The position numbers were made by a program, and so were the translations under genes. Source: Clostridia bacterium (GTDB taxonomy: Bacteria > Bacillota_A > Clostridia > Oscillospirales > CAG-272). From it: a stretch of 10,613 nt of DNA. Below the pieces are notes generated by a model. That model was not told the origin of the DNA, ran no database searches, and worked only from the letters and a program-made list of their open reading frames with translations. This document shows positions 1-6,993 of this stretch, piece after piece. Numbering within the stretch: the stretch's first letter is position 1; every line of letters starts with the position of its first letter. Location of the stretch: contig JAFQOB010000332.1 in the NCBI GenBank assembly GCA_017395725.1, positions 1 to 10,613 of the forward strand, written 5' to 3'.

Positions 1-245
1 ACAACTTTATTCAAGCGTTAAACGGTCACGATGCCGCAGAACATCTTACTTCAATTGACCTTACTAAAAAATACAATATATACGTTACATATCAAGACCG
101 TTTTAAGATTTATCTTGGTGATAACAGCGAAACTGAAATGAAGCTTACCTTCGCTGAGCTTATGATCAATACTTTTGAGCCTGCTCAAAGGGGTGAGGTC
201 GATGCTCACGATATTACCGTCGGTTCTGTTATCGTAGCTAATTAA
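1..245 (+). CDS. ftsQ: Cell division protein FtsQ/DivIB, C-terminal part (gene starts outside the window)
   Basis: This is the last 80 complete codons of a gene, read in the frame that begins at base 3 and stops with TAA at 243-245; the start is outside the window. The tail contains YVTYQDRFKIYLGD, followed by a lysine-leucine pair in TEMKLTF. This pattern of an aromatic-rich strand followed by a leucine-glycine turn and a short helix resembles the end of the beta domain in clostridial FtsQ/DivIB. That protein is a single-pass membrane divisome component acting outside the cell with FtsL and FtsB. The position immediately before ftsZ fits, because Clostridia often have murG-murA-ftsQ-ftsZ in this order. 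The protein ends in acidic, histidine-containing residues (VDAHD) with no further domain. The call rests on a fragment plus context, so another exported division protein is possible. Confidence 0.65.
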   Translation, partial: NFIQALNGHDAAEHLTSIDLTKKYNIYVTYQDRFKIYLGDNSETEMKLTFAELMINTFEPAQRGEVDAHDITVGSVIVAN

Positions 246-306
246 CCCATTTTTGAAAAAATATTACTTGAAAATTTAAAAATATCGGGAACAATTTAAA
301 AAGTTC

Positions 307-335
307 TTGCTTATTTACTTGAAAAGTATTATCAT
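307..335 (+). promoter_or_regulatory. Possible ftsZ promoter
   Basis: The AT-rich 176-base gap between the upstream gene and ftsZ has no clear terminator, so some readthrough is likely. The best sigma-A candidate is TTGCTT at 307-312 and TATCAT at 330-335 with a 17-base spacer. A competing -35, TTGAAA, lies at 319-324 but has only a poor -10 at the right distance. The short string ACTTGAAAA occurs twice in the gap (266 and 317). The evidence is weak and based on sequence match only. Confidence 0.3.
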
Positions 336-421
336 TATTTATATATCGGCAAAATTTTGGACTTTAAAAAACATAATATGTAAACAATAAGGATCTATTA
401 TATACAGGAGGAAGCAAAAAA

Positions 422-1579
422 ATGGCATTCGAGTTTGAAGAAGCGAACAGCAACGGCGTTATTATTAAAGTTGTAGGTGTCGGCGGCGGCGGTACAAACG
501 CTGTTAACCGTATGATCGAAGCAGGCGTAAGAGGCGTAGAATTTATTGCAGTAAATACAGATAAGCAGTCCCTTGAAAAGTCGGGCGCAACACATAAAAT
601 TTCTATTGGTGAAAAGCTTACAAAGGGTAGAGGCGCAGGCGCTAACCCCGACGTTGGTTTCAGAGCTGCTGAAGAAAGCGCTGAAGAAATCAAGAATCTT
701 CTCATTGGTACCGATATGGTATTCATTACTACCGGGATGGGTGGAGGAACAGGTACAGGCGCTGCTCCCGTAGTTGCAAAGATTGCAAAGGATATGGGTA
801 TACTTACTGTTGGTATTGTTACCAAGCCTTTCCTTTTTGAAGGTAAGAAGAGAATGGAACTTGCTGAAGAGGGTATTAAAAAGTTGGGTGAGTGCGTTGA
901 CTCTCTTGTTGTTATCCCCAACGAAAGACTTAAGCAGGTTTCCGAAACAAGAATTACTCTTCTCAATGCATTCGTTATTGCAGACGACGTTTTAAGACAG
1001 GGTGTTCAGAATATCTCCGAGCTTATTAACGTTACAGGTGTAATTAACCTTGACTTTGCTGACGTTACTGCTATTATGTCCAATGCAGGCAACGCTCACA
1101 TGGGTGTTGGTCAGGCTAACGGTAAGGATAAGGCTGAACAGGCTGCTATGATGGCTATTTCCAGTCCCTTGCTTGAAACTTCTATTAAGGGTGCAAGAGG
1201 TATTATCGTTAACTTTACTGCATCTCCCGATATCGGTCTTGATGAAGTTGATGCTGCTGCTACAATGATTCAGAGAGAAGCTCATCCCGATGCACAGATT
1301 ATCTGGGGTGCTGCATTTGACAGCAACCTTGAAGATGAAATGAAGGTTACTGTTATTGCTACCGGATTTGAATCTGCAAGAAAGGGTGCTGTAGCTCAGG
1401 AAACAGTTAAGCCTGTTGAAGAAAAGGCTGAAGCATCTTTTACAGCAGAGCAGAGTGATGACAACTCAGGTCTCTTCAGAAATGAATACGTTGATGCAAA
1501 TGCAGAAGCTGAACCTAACGGTGACGGTATTTCTGACAGCGATTTCAATGATATTCTTACACTCTTCAAGAAGAACTAA
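422..1579 (+). CDS. ftsZ: Cell division GTPase FtsZ
   Basis: FtsZ is the tubulin-like GTPase that polymerises into the cytoplasmic Z ring and organises septal wall synthesis. The 385-residue length is normal. The N-terminal nucleotide-binding loop [14 protein letters not shown] is at about 18-31, the tubulin/FtsZ signature GGGTGTG at 107-113, and the catalytic T7 loop NLDFAD at 209-214. The two aspartates of T7 complete the GTPase site of the neighbouring subunit. After about residue 320 comes a variable acidic linker, then the C-terminal peptide [12 protein letters not shown]. That peptide keeps a hydrophobic helix and basic end but not the usual FLRNR-type ending. The start is supported by AGGAGG at 406-411, ten bases upstream. 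Eleven of twelve arginines are AGA, unlike the operon that follows. No ftsA precedes it. An intrinsic terminator ends the unit. Confidence 0.98.
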   Translation: MAFEFEEANSNGVIIKVVGVGGGGTNAVNRMIEAGVRGVEFIAVNTDKQSLEKSGATHKISIGEKLTKGRGAGANPDVGFRAAEESAEEIKNLLIGTDMVFITTGMGGGTGTGAAPVVAKIAKDMGILTVGIVTKPFLFEGKKRMELAEEGIKKLGECVDSLVVIPNERLKQVSETRITLLNAFVIADDVLRQGVQNISELINVTGVINLDFADVTAIMSNAGNAHMGVGQANGKDKAEQAAMMAISSPLLETSIKGARGIIVNFTASPDIGLDEVDAAATMIQREAHPDAQIIWGAAFDSNLEDEMKVTVIATGFESARKGAVAQETVKPVEEKAEASFTAEQSDDNSGLFRNEYVDANAEAEPNGDGISDSDFNDILTLFKKN

Positions 1580-1602
1580 TTTGAATAATTGAATCTATCT
1601 AA

Positions 1603-1640
1603 GTGTCTATGTGATTATATTCGCATAGGCACTTTTTTTT
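1603..1640 (+). terminator. Intrinsic terminator after ftsZ
   Basis: An 11-bp stem (GTGTCTATGTG at 1603-1613 with CGCATAGGCAC at 1622-1632, two G-U pairs) encloses an 8-base loop and is followed directly by eight T at 1633-1640. The two A at 1601-1602 can pair with the first T residues. It closes the ftsZ unit and isolates it from the citrate operon. Confidence 0.93.
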
Positions 1641-1700
1641 GTTTTGTAAAGTTTTTTTGTTCTTTCGATAATTTGTTACAGATTATTTTTATATACTGTA

Positions 1701-1729
1701 TTGACAAACTTTGTTTTTATTTGTATAAT
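1701..1729 (+). promoter_or_regulatory. Consensus sigma-A promoter of the citrate operon
   Basis: TTGACA at 1701-1706 and TATAAT at 1724-1729 are both perfect and separated by the optimal 17 bases. Transcription should start near 1735-1737, giving a leader of about 35 bases before the ATG at 1771. A fully consensus promoter for a biosynthetic operon implies that control comes from a repressor, and a palindromic operator overlaps the -10 box and start site. Confidence 0.9.
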
Positions 1730-1746
1730 TGTATACAATAATACAA
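1721..1746. promoter_or_regulatory. Palindromic operator, probable GntR-family repressor site
   Basis: The centre is a perfect 12-base palindrome, ATTGTATACAAT, at 1728-1739. The symmetry continues outward so that 12 of 13 base pairs match across 1721-1746; only the 1727/1740 pair fails. TTGTAT therefore occurs as two half-sites on the left (1721 and 1729) and their complement as two on the right. GntR-family regulators typically bind operators with a GT...AC core, and TTGTATACAA is of that type. The site covers the -10 hexamer and expected start site, so binding should block RNA polymerase. The probable ligand protein is the GntR/FCD regulator encoded at 3157-3810 in the same operon. Confidence 0.75.
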
Positions 1747-1755
1747 CCATTCAGG

Positions 1756-1763
1756 AAAGGTGG
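1756..1763 (+). promoter_or_regulatory. Ribosome binding site fixing the start of the citrate synthase gene
   Basis: AAAGGTGG lies seven bases before ATG 1771. It decides against the longer in-frame reading that would begin with TTG at 1729, because that codon lies inside the -10 box and operator, upstream of the expected transcript start. Confidence 0.8.
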
Positions 1764-1770
1764 ATTAAGT

Positions 1771-3144
1771 ATGCTTGAAATTTCCAGTAAAACTAATCTG
1801 TTGGAACAAAAATCCTATAAATATTCTTTACAAGACGTAACAGAACCAAATCTTCAGCGTGATATTTACGCCTACGGCTCTGTTCCAAAGGTATCATTTA
1901 ACCACCGTCGTGTGCCCTTAAATATGCCCGAGGAAATTTGGATTACGGACACAACTTTGCGTGACGGACAGCAATCGGTTGAACCTTACAGTGTGGACCA
2001 AATTGTAAAAATATATAAATATCTGTCTATGTTGGGCGGACCCTACGGAATTATTCGTCAAACGGAATTCTTTATTTACAGCAAAAAAGACCGTCTTGCC
2101 CTTGAAAAATGTCTTGCCCTTGATTTGAAATTCCCTCAGATTACAAGTTGGATACGCGCAAGTAAAGAGGACTTTCGTCTTGTTAGGGATTTGGGACTCA
2201 AAGAAACGGGTATTCTCGTAAGCTGCAGTGATTATCATATTTTCAAAAAAATGAAAATGACTCGTAAACAAGCGCTTGAACATTACCTCTCAACTATTTC
2301 CGATGCCTTTGAAGCAGGGGTTATTCCTCGCTGTCATCTTGAAGATATTACCAGAGCAGATTTTTACGGTTTTGTAGTTCCTTTCGTTAACGAGTTGCAG
2401 AATCTTTCGCGTCAGGCGGGTATTCCCGTTAAAATCCGTGCCTGTGACACTATGGGTTATGGAGTGCCTTACACCGAAGCCGCAATGCCTCGAAGTGTTG
2501 CAGGTATTATTTACGGTCTCCAGCACTATTCCGACGTTCCGAGCGAATGGTTGGAATGGCACGGCCACAACGACTTTTACAAAGCGGTTTCCAATGCTTC
2601 TACGGCTTGGCTTTACGGTGCCTGTGCAGTAAACTGCTCACTTTTAGGTATCGGTGAACGCACGGGTAATATTCCTTTGGAAGCAATGGTTTTTGAATAC
2701 GCTTCACTCAGAGGTTCAATGGACGGTATGGACCCTACGGTAATTACGGAAATAGCTGACTTCTTCCAAAAAGATATTGGTTACAACATACCTGTAATGA
2801 CTCCTTTTGTGGGCAAAAACTTTAACTCAACACGCGCGGGTATACATGCAGACGGACTTATGAAAGACGAAGAAATCTATACCATATTTGATACAAATAA
2901 GCTTTTGAACCGTCCCGCAACCGTAGAAATCAGCAAAACCTCGGGAACTGCTGGTATTGCATATTGGATAAATCAAAATTACTCTTTGCCAAAAGAAAAA
3001 CAGCTAAGTAAAAATGATGACCTTGTACTTGCTCTTAAAGCTTGGGTCGATAGCGAATACGAGGCAGAGAGACAAACGTCAATTTCAAGAAAAGAATTAG
3101 AAGAAAAAATCGAAGAATTCGCCCCCGGGCGTTTTATGCGATAA
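1771..3144 (+). CDS. Probable Re-citrate synthase (homocitrate/isopropylmalate synthase family)
   Basis: A 457-residue DRE-TIM metallolyase of the pyruvate carboxyltransferase family, which condenses an acetyl-CoA carbanion with a 2-oxoacid. The family signature DTTLRDGQQ is at 60-68, DTMG at 226-229, the metal-binding HGHND at 264-268 and GIGERTGN at 293-300. Automatic annotation would probably say 2-isopropylmalate or homocitrate synthase. I infer Re-citrate synthase (oxaloacetate plus acetyl-CoA to citrate) for two reasons. The operon continues with aconitase and an isocitrate-type dehydrogenase. Re-citrate synthases of anaerobes such as Clostridium kluyveri belong to this family and, as I recall, share the GGPxGxIRQxEFF stretch seen here at about 89-101. 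No ordinary Si-citrate synthase is in the window. There is no C-terminal leucine-feedback (LeuA dimer) domain of normal size. The main alternative is homocitrate synthase. Confidence 0.78.
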   Translation: MLEISSKTNLLEQKSYKYSLQDVTEPNLQRDIYAYGSVPKVSFNHRRVPLNMPEEIWITDTTLRDGQQSVEPYSVDQIVKIYKYLSMLGGPYGIIRQTEFFIYSKKDRLALEKCLALDLKFPQITSWIRASKEDFRLVRDLGLKETGILVSCSDYHIFKKMKMTRKQALEHYLSTISDAFEAGVIPRCHLEDITRADFYGFVVPFVNELQNLSRQAGIPVKIRACDTMGYGVPYTEAAMPRSVAGIIYGLQHYSDVPSEWLEWHGHNDFYKAVSNASTAWLYGACAVNCSLLGIGERTGNIPLEAMVFEYASLRGSMDGMDPTVITEIADFFQKDIGYNIPVMTPFVGKNFNSTRAGIHADGLMKDEEIYTIFDTNKLLNRPATVEISKTSGTAGIAYWINQNYSLPKEKQLSKNDDLVLALKAWVDSEYEAERQTSISRKELEEKIEEFAPGRFMR

Positions 3145-3156
3145 GGAGGTTTAGAT

Positions 3157-3810
3157 ATGGCAGAATTTAAAACTGTATCTCTTTCGGATCAGGTGTTTGA
3201 ACGACTTGAAAACGATATTATTACGGGAGTATATCCCAGAGGTGAAATATTAACCGAGCTTAAATTGGTTGAACAGTTAGGTGTCAGCAGAACTCCTATT
3301 CGCGAAGCATTAAGGCGCTTGGAGCAGGAAAGGTTGATACGCGAATCGGGAAAAGGCTCTGTTGTTCTCGGTATTACCGTTGATGATTTAGTGGATATTA
3401 TGCATATAAGAGAGCGTATAGAAGGACTTGCCGCTTACTATGCAACAGTTAATCTTACGCCCGAAGGTTTAGAAAAGCTTAAACAGATAAGTGAGCTTCA
3501 GGATTTTTATTATTCGCGTAAAGATATAGAACACCTGAGACAAATGGACGACCAGTTTCACGATACGATTTACGAATTAAGTCAGCGTACCGTTATACGT
3601 GATACACTTCTTCCTCTTCACCGCAAAACTATGCGATATAGAAAGCTTTCAATCGAAGCCCCCGAACGTTTGGAGCTGTCTATTAAGGAACATAAAGATA
3701 TTTTCAATGCTATTGTTTCGGGGGAAGCAAAGCTTGCTTCGGAATTGATTACCAAGCATATTACTCTTGCTAAAGAAAATATGATGGCGAGGTTTAATTA
3801 CCATGAGTAA
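3157..3810 (+). CDS. GntR-family transcriptional regulator with FCD effector domain
   Basis: A 217-residue DNA-binding repressor of the FadR subfamily. Residues about 9-73 form the winged helix, with the hallmark VSRTPIREALRRLEQERLI at 43-61. The rest is an all-helical FCD effector domain. The FCD metal-site pattern looks intact: D131 and H135 (in MDDQFHDTIY), H179 (in KEHKDIFNAI) and H201 (in TKHITLA). FCD domains with this metal set commonly bind small carboxylates, so citrate or another tricarboxylate is a reasonable but unproven effector. It sits second in the operon whose promoter carries the GntR-type palindrome, which suggests self-regulation along with the three enzymes. AAGGAGGT at 3143-3150 overlaps the preceding stop codon and gives a strong start. 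Its 3' end overlaps the aconitase start by 8 bases. Confidence 0.9.
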   Translation: MAEFKTVSLSDQVFERLENDIITGVYPRGEILTELKLVEQLGVSRTPIREALRRLEQERLIRESGKGSVVLGITVDDLVDIMHIRERIEGLAAYYATVNLTPEGLEKLKQISELQDFYYSRKDIEHLRQMDDQFHDTIYELSQRTVIRDTLLPLHRKTMRYRKLSIEAPERLELSIKEHKDIFNAIVSGEAKLASELITKHITLAKENMMARFNYHE

Positions 3811-5728
3811 AACGATTGCACAAAAAATTATATCATCTCATTTGTTATCGGGGGATATGACTCCCGGAAGTGAGATCGGTCTTCGTATTGACCAAACTCT
3901 AACCCAAGATGCCACAGGGACTATGGCATATCTTGAATTTGAGACAATGGGACTTCCCCGTGTGAAAACTGAATTCAGTATTGCATACGTTGACCACAAT
4001 ACTCTGCAGTGCGGTTTTGAAAATGCTGACGACCACCGTTATCTTCAATCGGTTGCGGCAAAATACGGTGTTCACTTCTCTCGCCCCGGAAACGGAATCT
4101 GCCACCAAGTTCATCTTGAACGTTTTGGAAAGCCCGGAAAAACCCTTATAGGTTCTGACAGCCATACTCCCACCGCAGGCGGTTTGGGTATGCTTTCTTT
4201 CGGTGCCGGCGGTATGGACGTTGCTGTGGCAATGGGCGGAGGCGCTTACTATATCACTATGCCTAAAATCTATAAGGTACACCTTACAGGTAAGCTTCGT
4301 CCGTTTGTGTCGGCAAAAGACGTTAGTCTTGAACTGCTTCGTATATTATCTGTTAAAGGCGGTGTAGGCGCAATAATAGAATGGGGCGGTCCCGGTATCG
4401 ATTCTTTGAGTGTACCGGAAAGGGCTACCATAACTAATATGGGTACAGAGCTTGGTGCAACGACTTCAATTTTTCCTTCAGACAACGTAACAAAAAAATT
4501 CTTAGCTATGCAAGGTCGTGAAAAAGATTATATTCCCCTTACTGCTGACTCTGATGCAGTATATGACCGCATTATTGAAATCAATTTGTCTGAGCTGAAG
4601 CCGCTTATCGCTTGTCCTCACAGTCCTGACAACGTTGTAACTGTAGAGAGCTTGAAGAACGTTCGCGTTGACCAAATTTGTATTGGTTCTTGCACAAATT
4701 CCTCCTTGCTCGATATGATGAAGGTTGCCGCTATTTTGAAAAATAAAACCATAGCCCCCAACGTTAGTCTTTCTGTTTCGCCCGGTTCAAAACAGGTTTT
4801 GACTATGCTTTCAAAAGAAGGGGCTCTAAACGATATACTTTCAAGCGGTGCGCGTTTGCTTGAATGTGCTTGCGGTCCTTGTATCGGTATGGGATTTTCT
4901 CCTAATTCTGCCGGTATAAGCCTCAGAACGTTTAACCGTAATTTTCACGGACGCAGCGGTACGATAGACGGTCAAATATATCTTGTTTCTCCCGAAACTG
5001 CCGCCGCTTCTGCATTGACGGGTTTTATTACCGACCCCACTACCTTACCGCCCATTGACGAGCCTAAGCTACCCACTTCTTTTTGTGTTGACGATTCAGC
5101 AGTTATCTGCCCTCCCGACAACAGAAATGAAGTTCAAATCTTACGCGGTCCAAACATAAAAGAATTCCCCAAATCCCAAGCTCTTTCTGACAGTATATCG
5201 GCAAAAGCGGTATTAAAAGTAGGCGATAATATTACTACCGACCATATTATGCCTGCAGGAGCGAAAATCCTGCCCTACCGTTCCAATATTCCTTATTTAT
5301 CGCAGTATTGCTTTAGCGTGTGCGACAGGTCTTTCTCGGAACGTGCAAAAAAAGCGGGAAACGGAATAATTATCGGCGGAAGCAATTACGGTCAGGGTTC
5401 TTCCCGTGAACATGCCGCTTTGGTTCCTATGTACCTCGGTATACGTTGTGTAATCACCAAGAGTTTCGCGCGAATTCATTCGGCAAATCTTATTAATGCC
5501 GGTATTCTTCCTCTGACATTTGAAAATCCCGATGAATATGATTTGCTTAAACAAGATGATATTTTGCATATAACGGGTATTTTTGATGGAATTAAATCGG
5601 GAACAATTGCAGTTGTGAATGAAACCACCGGAAAAACAATAAATTGTAAGTGCAGCTTTACTTCCCGTCAACAAGCAATCTTAAAAACGGGCGGTCTTTT
5701 AAACTACACAAAGGAGTGTGTTCAATGA
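3803..5728 (+). CDS. Aconitate hydratase (single-chain, Aquifex type)
   Basis: A 641-residue iron-sulfur hydro-lyase that interconverts citrate and isocitrate through cis-aconitate in the cytoplasm. The LeuC-like part comes first, with GSDSHTPTAGGLG at 117-129 and the [4Fe-4S] ligands C297 (IGSCTNS), C357 and C360 (CGPC). The LeuD-like swivel domain follows, with GGSNYGQGSSREHAAL at 525-540 and SFARIHSANLINAGILPL at about 554-571. The length matches the short, fused Aquifex-type aconitases rather than the roughly 900-residue AcnA or a two-subunit isopropylmalate isomerase. SNYGQGSSREHAA is the aconitase-like form of the swivel motif. The ATG lies inside the end of the regulator gene with only a weak purine-rich site (GGCGAGG, about 3786-3792), so translation is probably coupled. 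Homoaconitase is the alternative, disfavoured by the downstream dehydrogenase. Confidence 0.9.
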   Translation: MSKTIAQKIISSHLLSGDMTPGSEIGLRIDQTLTQDATGTMAYLEFETMGLPRVKTEFSIAYVDHNTLQCGFENADDHRYLQSVAAKYGVHFSRPGNGICHQVHLERFGKPGKTLIGSDSHTPTAGGLGMLSFGAGGMDVAVAMGGGAYYITMPKIYKVHLTGKLRPFVSAKDVSLELLRILSVKGGVGAIIEWGGPGIDSLSVPERATITNMGTELGATTSIFPSDNVTKKFLAMQGREKDYIPLTADSDAVYDRIIEINLSELKPLIACPHSPDNVVTVESLKNVRVDQICIGSCTNSSLLDMMKVAAILKNKTIAPNVSLSVSPGSKQVLTMLSKEGALNDILSSGARLLECACGPCIGMGFSPNSAGISLRTFNRNFHGRSGTIDGQIYLVSPETAAASALTGFITDPTTLPPIDEPKLPTSFCVDDSAVICPPDNRNEVQILRGPNIKEFPKSQALSDSISAKAVLKVGDNITTDHIMPAGAKILPYRSNIPYLSQYCFSVCDRSFSERAKKAGNGIIIGGSNYGQGSSREHAALVPMYLGIRCVITKSFARIHSANLINAGILPLTFENPDEYDLLKQDDILHITGIFDGIKSGTIAVVNETTGKTINCKCSFTSRQQAILKTGGLLNYTKECVQ

Positions 5729-6837
5729 ATAATTTAGATGCCGCTTGTGAAAGCTTTCGTCAGCTTTTACAGGAGCAAATACTGCGAATATCAAATATAT
5801 CCTCAGAAAAAGTCGATTATTTGAAAAAAGAAGCGGTTGTCATCGGTTTAATTGACGGCGACGGTATAGGGCCTGTAATTATGGAACAGGCTAAAGCAAT
5901 TCTTAAAAAACTTCTATCGTCTGAAATTAATGACGGTACTATTATTCTTAAAGAAATAAGCGGTTTAACTATAGAGAACCGTTTGAATCAAAACAAAACC
6001 CTTCCTAACGGTGTTTTGGAAGAAATAAAAAAATGTGACGTATTGCTGAAAGGTCCCACTACCACTCCTATGGGCGGAACTATGGAAAGCGCGAACGTAG
6101 CCTTGCGACGTGAATTGGACCTATATGCAAACGTACGTCCGGTTTGTATTCCTAATGAAAATATTGACTGGATCTTCTTTCGTGAAAACACCGAGGGAGA
6201 GTACGTTTTGGGCAGTCGTGGAATAGAAGTCGACGGGCTTAGTATGGACTTTAAAGTAACCTCGGATATTGGTACAGAGCGTATCGCAAAAGCTGCCTTT
6301 GACTATGCGCGTAATAACGGAAAAACAAACGTTTCTATTGTTACAAAAGCTAATATTATGAAAAAAACAGACGGCAAATTTTCTGCTGTTTGTCATGAGG
6401 TTGCAAAAAAATATCCCGAAATAACGGTAGACGATTGGTATATTGACATTATGACGGCAAACCTTGTAAATCCTGCAATAAGAAGCCGTTTTCAAGTTGT
6501 ACTGCTTCCAAATTTGTACGGTGATATTATTACCGATGAAGCCGCACAGCTGCAAGGCGGTGTGGGTACAGCGGGAAGCGCAAACATCGGTGACCGTTAC
6601 GCTATGTTTGAGGCAATTCACGGCTCTGCTCCCCGTATGATTGAAGAGGGGCTAAGTGAATATGCGAATCCTGAAAGCATACTTCGTGCGGCTGTTATGC
6701 TTTTGCGCCATATTTGCCGTACAAATGCTGCAGACACTCTCGAAAAAGCCTTGAATATGTGTTCAGTTAATGTTACAGGAACTCCCGATGGGGCAACCTG
6801 TAAAGAATACGGGGACAATATAATTAACCTTTTGTAA
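5725..6837 (+). CDS. icd: Isocitrate dehydrogenase (NAD(P)-dependent, short family)
   Basis: A 370-residue beta-decarboxylating dehydrogenase, oxidising isocitrate to 2-oxoglutarate and CO2. IDGDGIGP is at 43-50 and the substrate loop SANVALRRELDLYANVRP at 122-139. The serine and asparagine there (S122, N124) with R128 and R138 are the isocitrate pattern; isopropylmalate dehydrogenases have hydrophobic residues at those places. RENTEGEY at 153-160 supplies another substrate arginine and the catalytic tyrosine, K208 the catalytic lysine, and NLYGDIITDEAAQLQGGVG at 263-281 the metal aspartates and family signature. The cofactor loop reads HGSAPRM at 299-305, followed by a longer segment than usual, so NAD versus NADP cannot be settled. 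The ATG overlaps the aconitase stop as ATGA (5725-5728), with AAGGAGTG at 5711-5718. A longer in-frame reading from 5650 lacks such a site. Confidence 0.9.
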   Translation: MNNLDAACESFRQLLQEQILRISNISSEKVDYLKKEAVVIGLIDGDGIGPVIMEQAKAILKKLLSSEINDGTIILKEISGLTIENRLNQNKTLPNGVLEEIKKCDVLLKGPTTTPMGGTMESANVALRRELDLYANVRPVCIPNENIDWIFFRENTEGEYVLGSRGIEVDGLSMDFKVTSDIGTERIAKAAFDYARNNGKTNVSIVTKANIMKKTDGKFSAVCHEVAKKYPEITVDDWYIDIMTANLVNPAIRSRFQVVLLPNLYGDIITDEAAQLQGGVGTAGSANIGDRYAMFEAIHGSAPRMIEEGLSEYANPESILRAAVMLLRHICRTNAADTLEKALNMCSVNVTGTPDGATCKEYGDNIINLL

Positions 6838-6884
6838 TGTTATAATTTGGATATTGATATAACTGTAAATTACCTATAAAGCAC

Positions 6885-6919
6885 AAAAACGAATGACAAT
6901 GTGAATCATTCGTTTTTTT
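6885..6919 (+). terminator. Intrinsic terminator of the citrate operon
   Basis: A perfect 12-bp stem (AAAAACGAATGA at 6885-6896 with TCATTCGTTTTT at 6906-6917) has a 9-base loop and a run of seven T at 6913-6919. It marks the end of the four-gene citrate operon, 48 bases after the dehydrogenase stop codon. Confidence 0.93.
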
Positions 6920-6936
6920 GTTTTGTGTTTTTTAAA

Positions 6937-6965
6937 TCACATTTTCACATTTTGGCTCATATAAT
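6937..6965 (+). promoter_or_regulatory. Candidate sporulation (SigE/SigK) promoter for the SleC-like pair
   Basis: TCACATT at 6937-6943 and CATATAAT at 6958-6965, 14 bases apart, match the Bacillus SigE consensus (KMATATT and CATACAHT) at 6 of 7 and 7 of 8 positions. The same stretch fits SigK: CACA at 6938-6941, then 16 bases, then CATA-N3-TA at 6958-6966. No good sigma-A promoter was found in this gap. The predicted start near 6973 gives a leader of about 20 bases before ATG 6994. Both sigma factors act in the mother cell, which agrees with a spore-cortex role for the genes. The consensus is from Bacillus, so this is an inference by match. Confidence 0.5.
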
Positions 6966-6993
6966 ATTAAAAAAAGAACAGTGGGATGAAAAT

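Noticed and set aside
290..310. Small hairpin GAAC...GTTC between ftsQ and ftsZ as a terminator
   Set aside because: The stem is only four base pairs and no T-run follows, so it is not a credible terminator.
364..966. Long open frame of 200 residues on the minus strand
   Set aside because: It lies entirely opposite ftsZ and its leader, has serine- and proline-rich composition typical of an antisense shadow, and lacks a recognisable domain or a proper start region.
1729..1770. Fourteen-residue N-terminal extension of the citrate synthase beginning with TTG
   Set aside because: The codon is inside the -10 box and operator, upstream of the expected transcript start. ATG 1771 has a well-spaced ribosome site.
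1771..6837. Leucine or alpha-aminoadipate lysine pathway operon
   Set aside because: The isomerase is a fused aconitase type, not separate LeuC and LeuD subunits, and the dehydrogenase has the serine and asparagine that contact isocitrate. Homoisocitrate chemistry is not excluded but fits less well.
6901..6993. Extension of the small beta-sandwich protein from GTG 6901
   Set aside because: It begins within the terminator hairpin of the preceding operon and upstream of the predicted promoter. The extra residues are phenylalanine-rich and derive from the T-run region.
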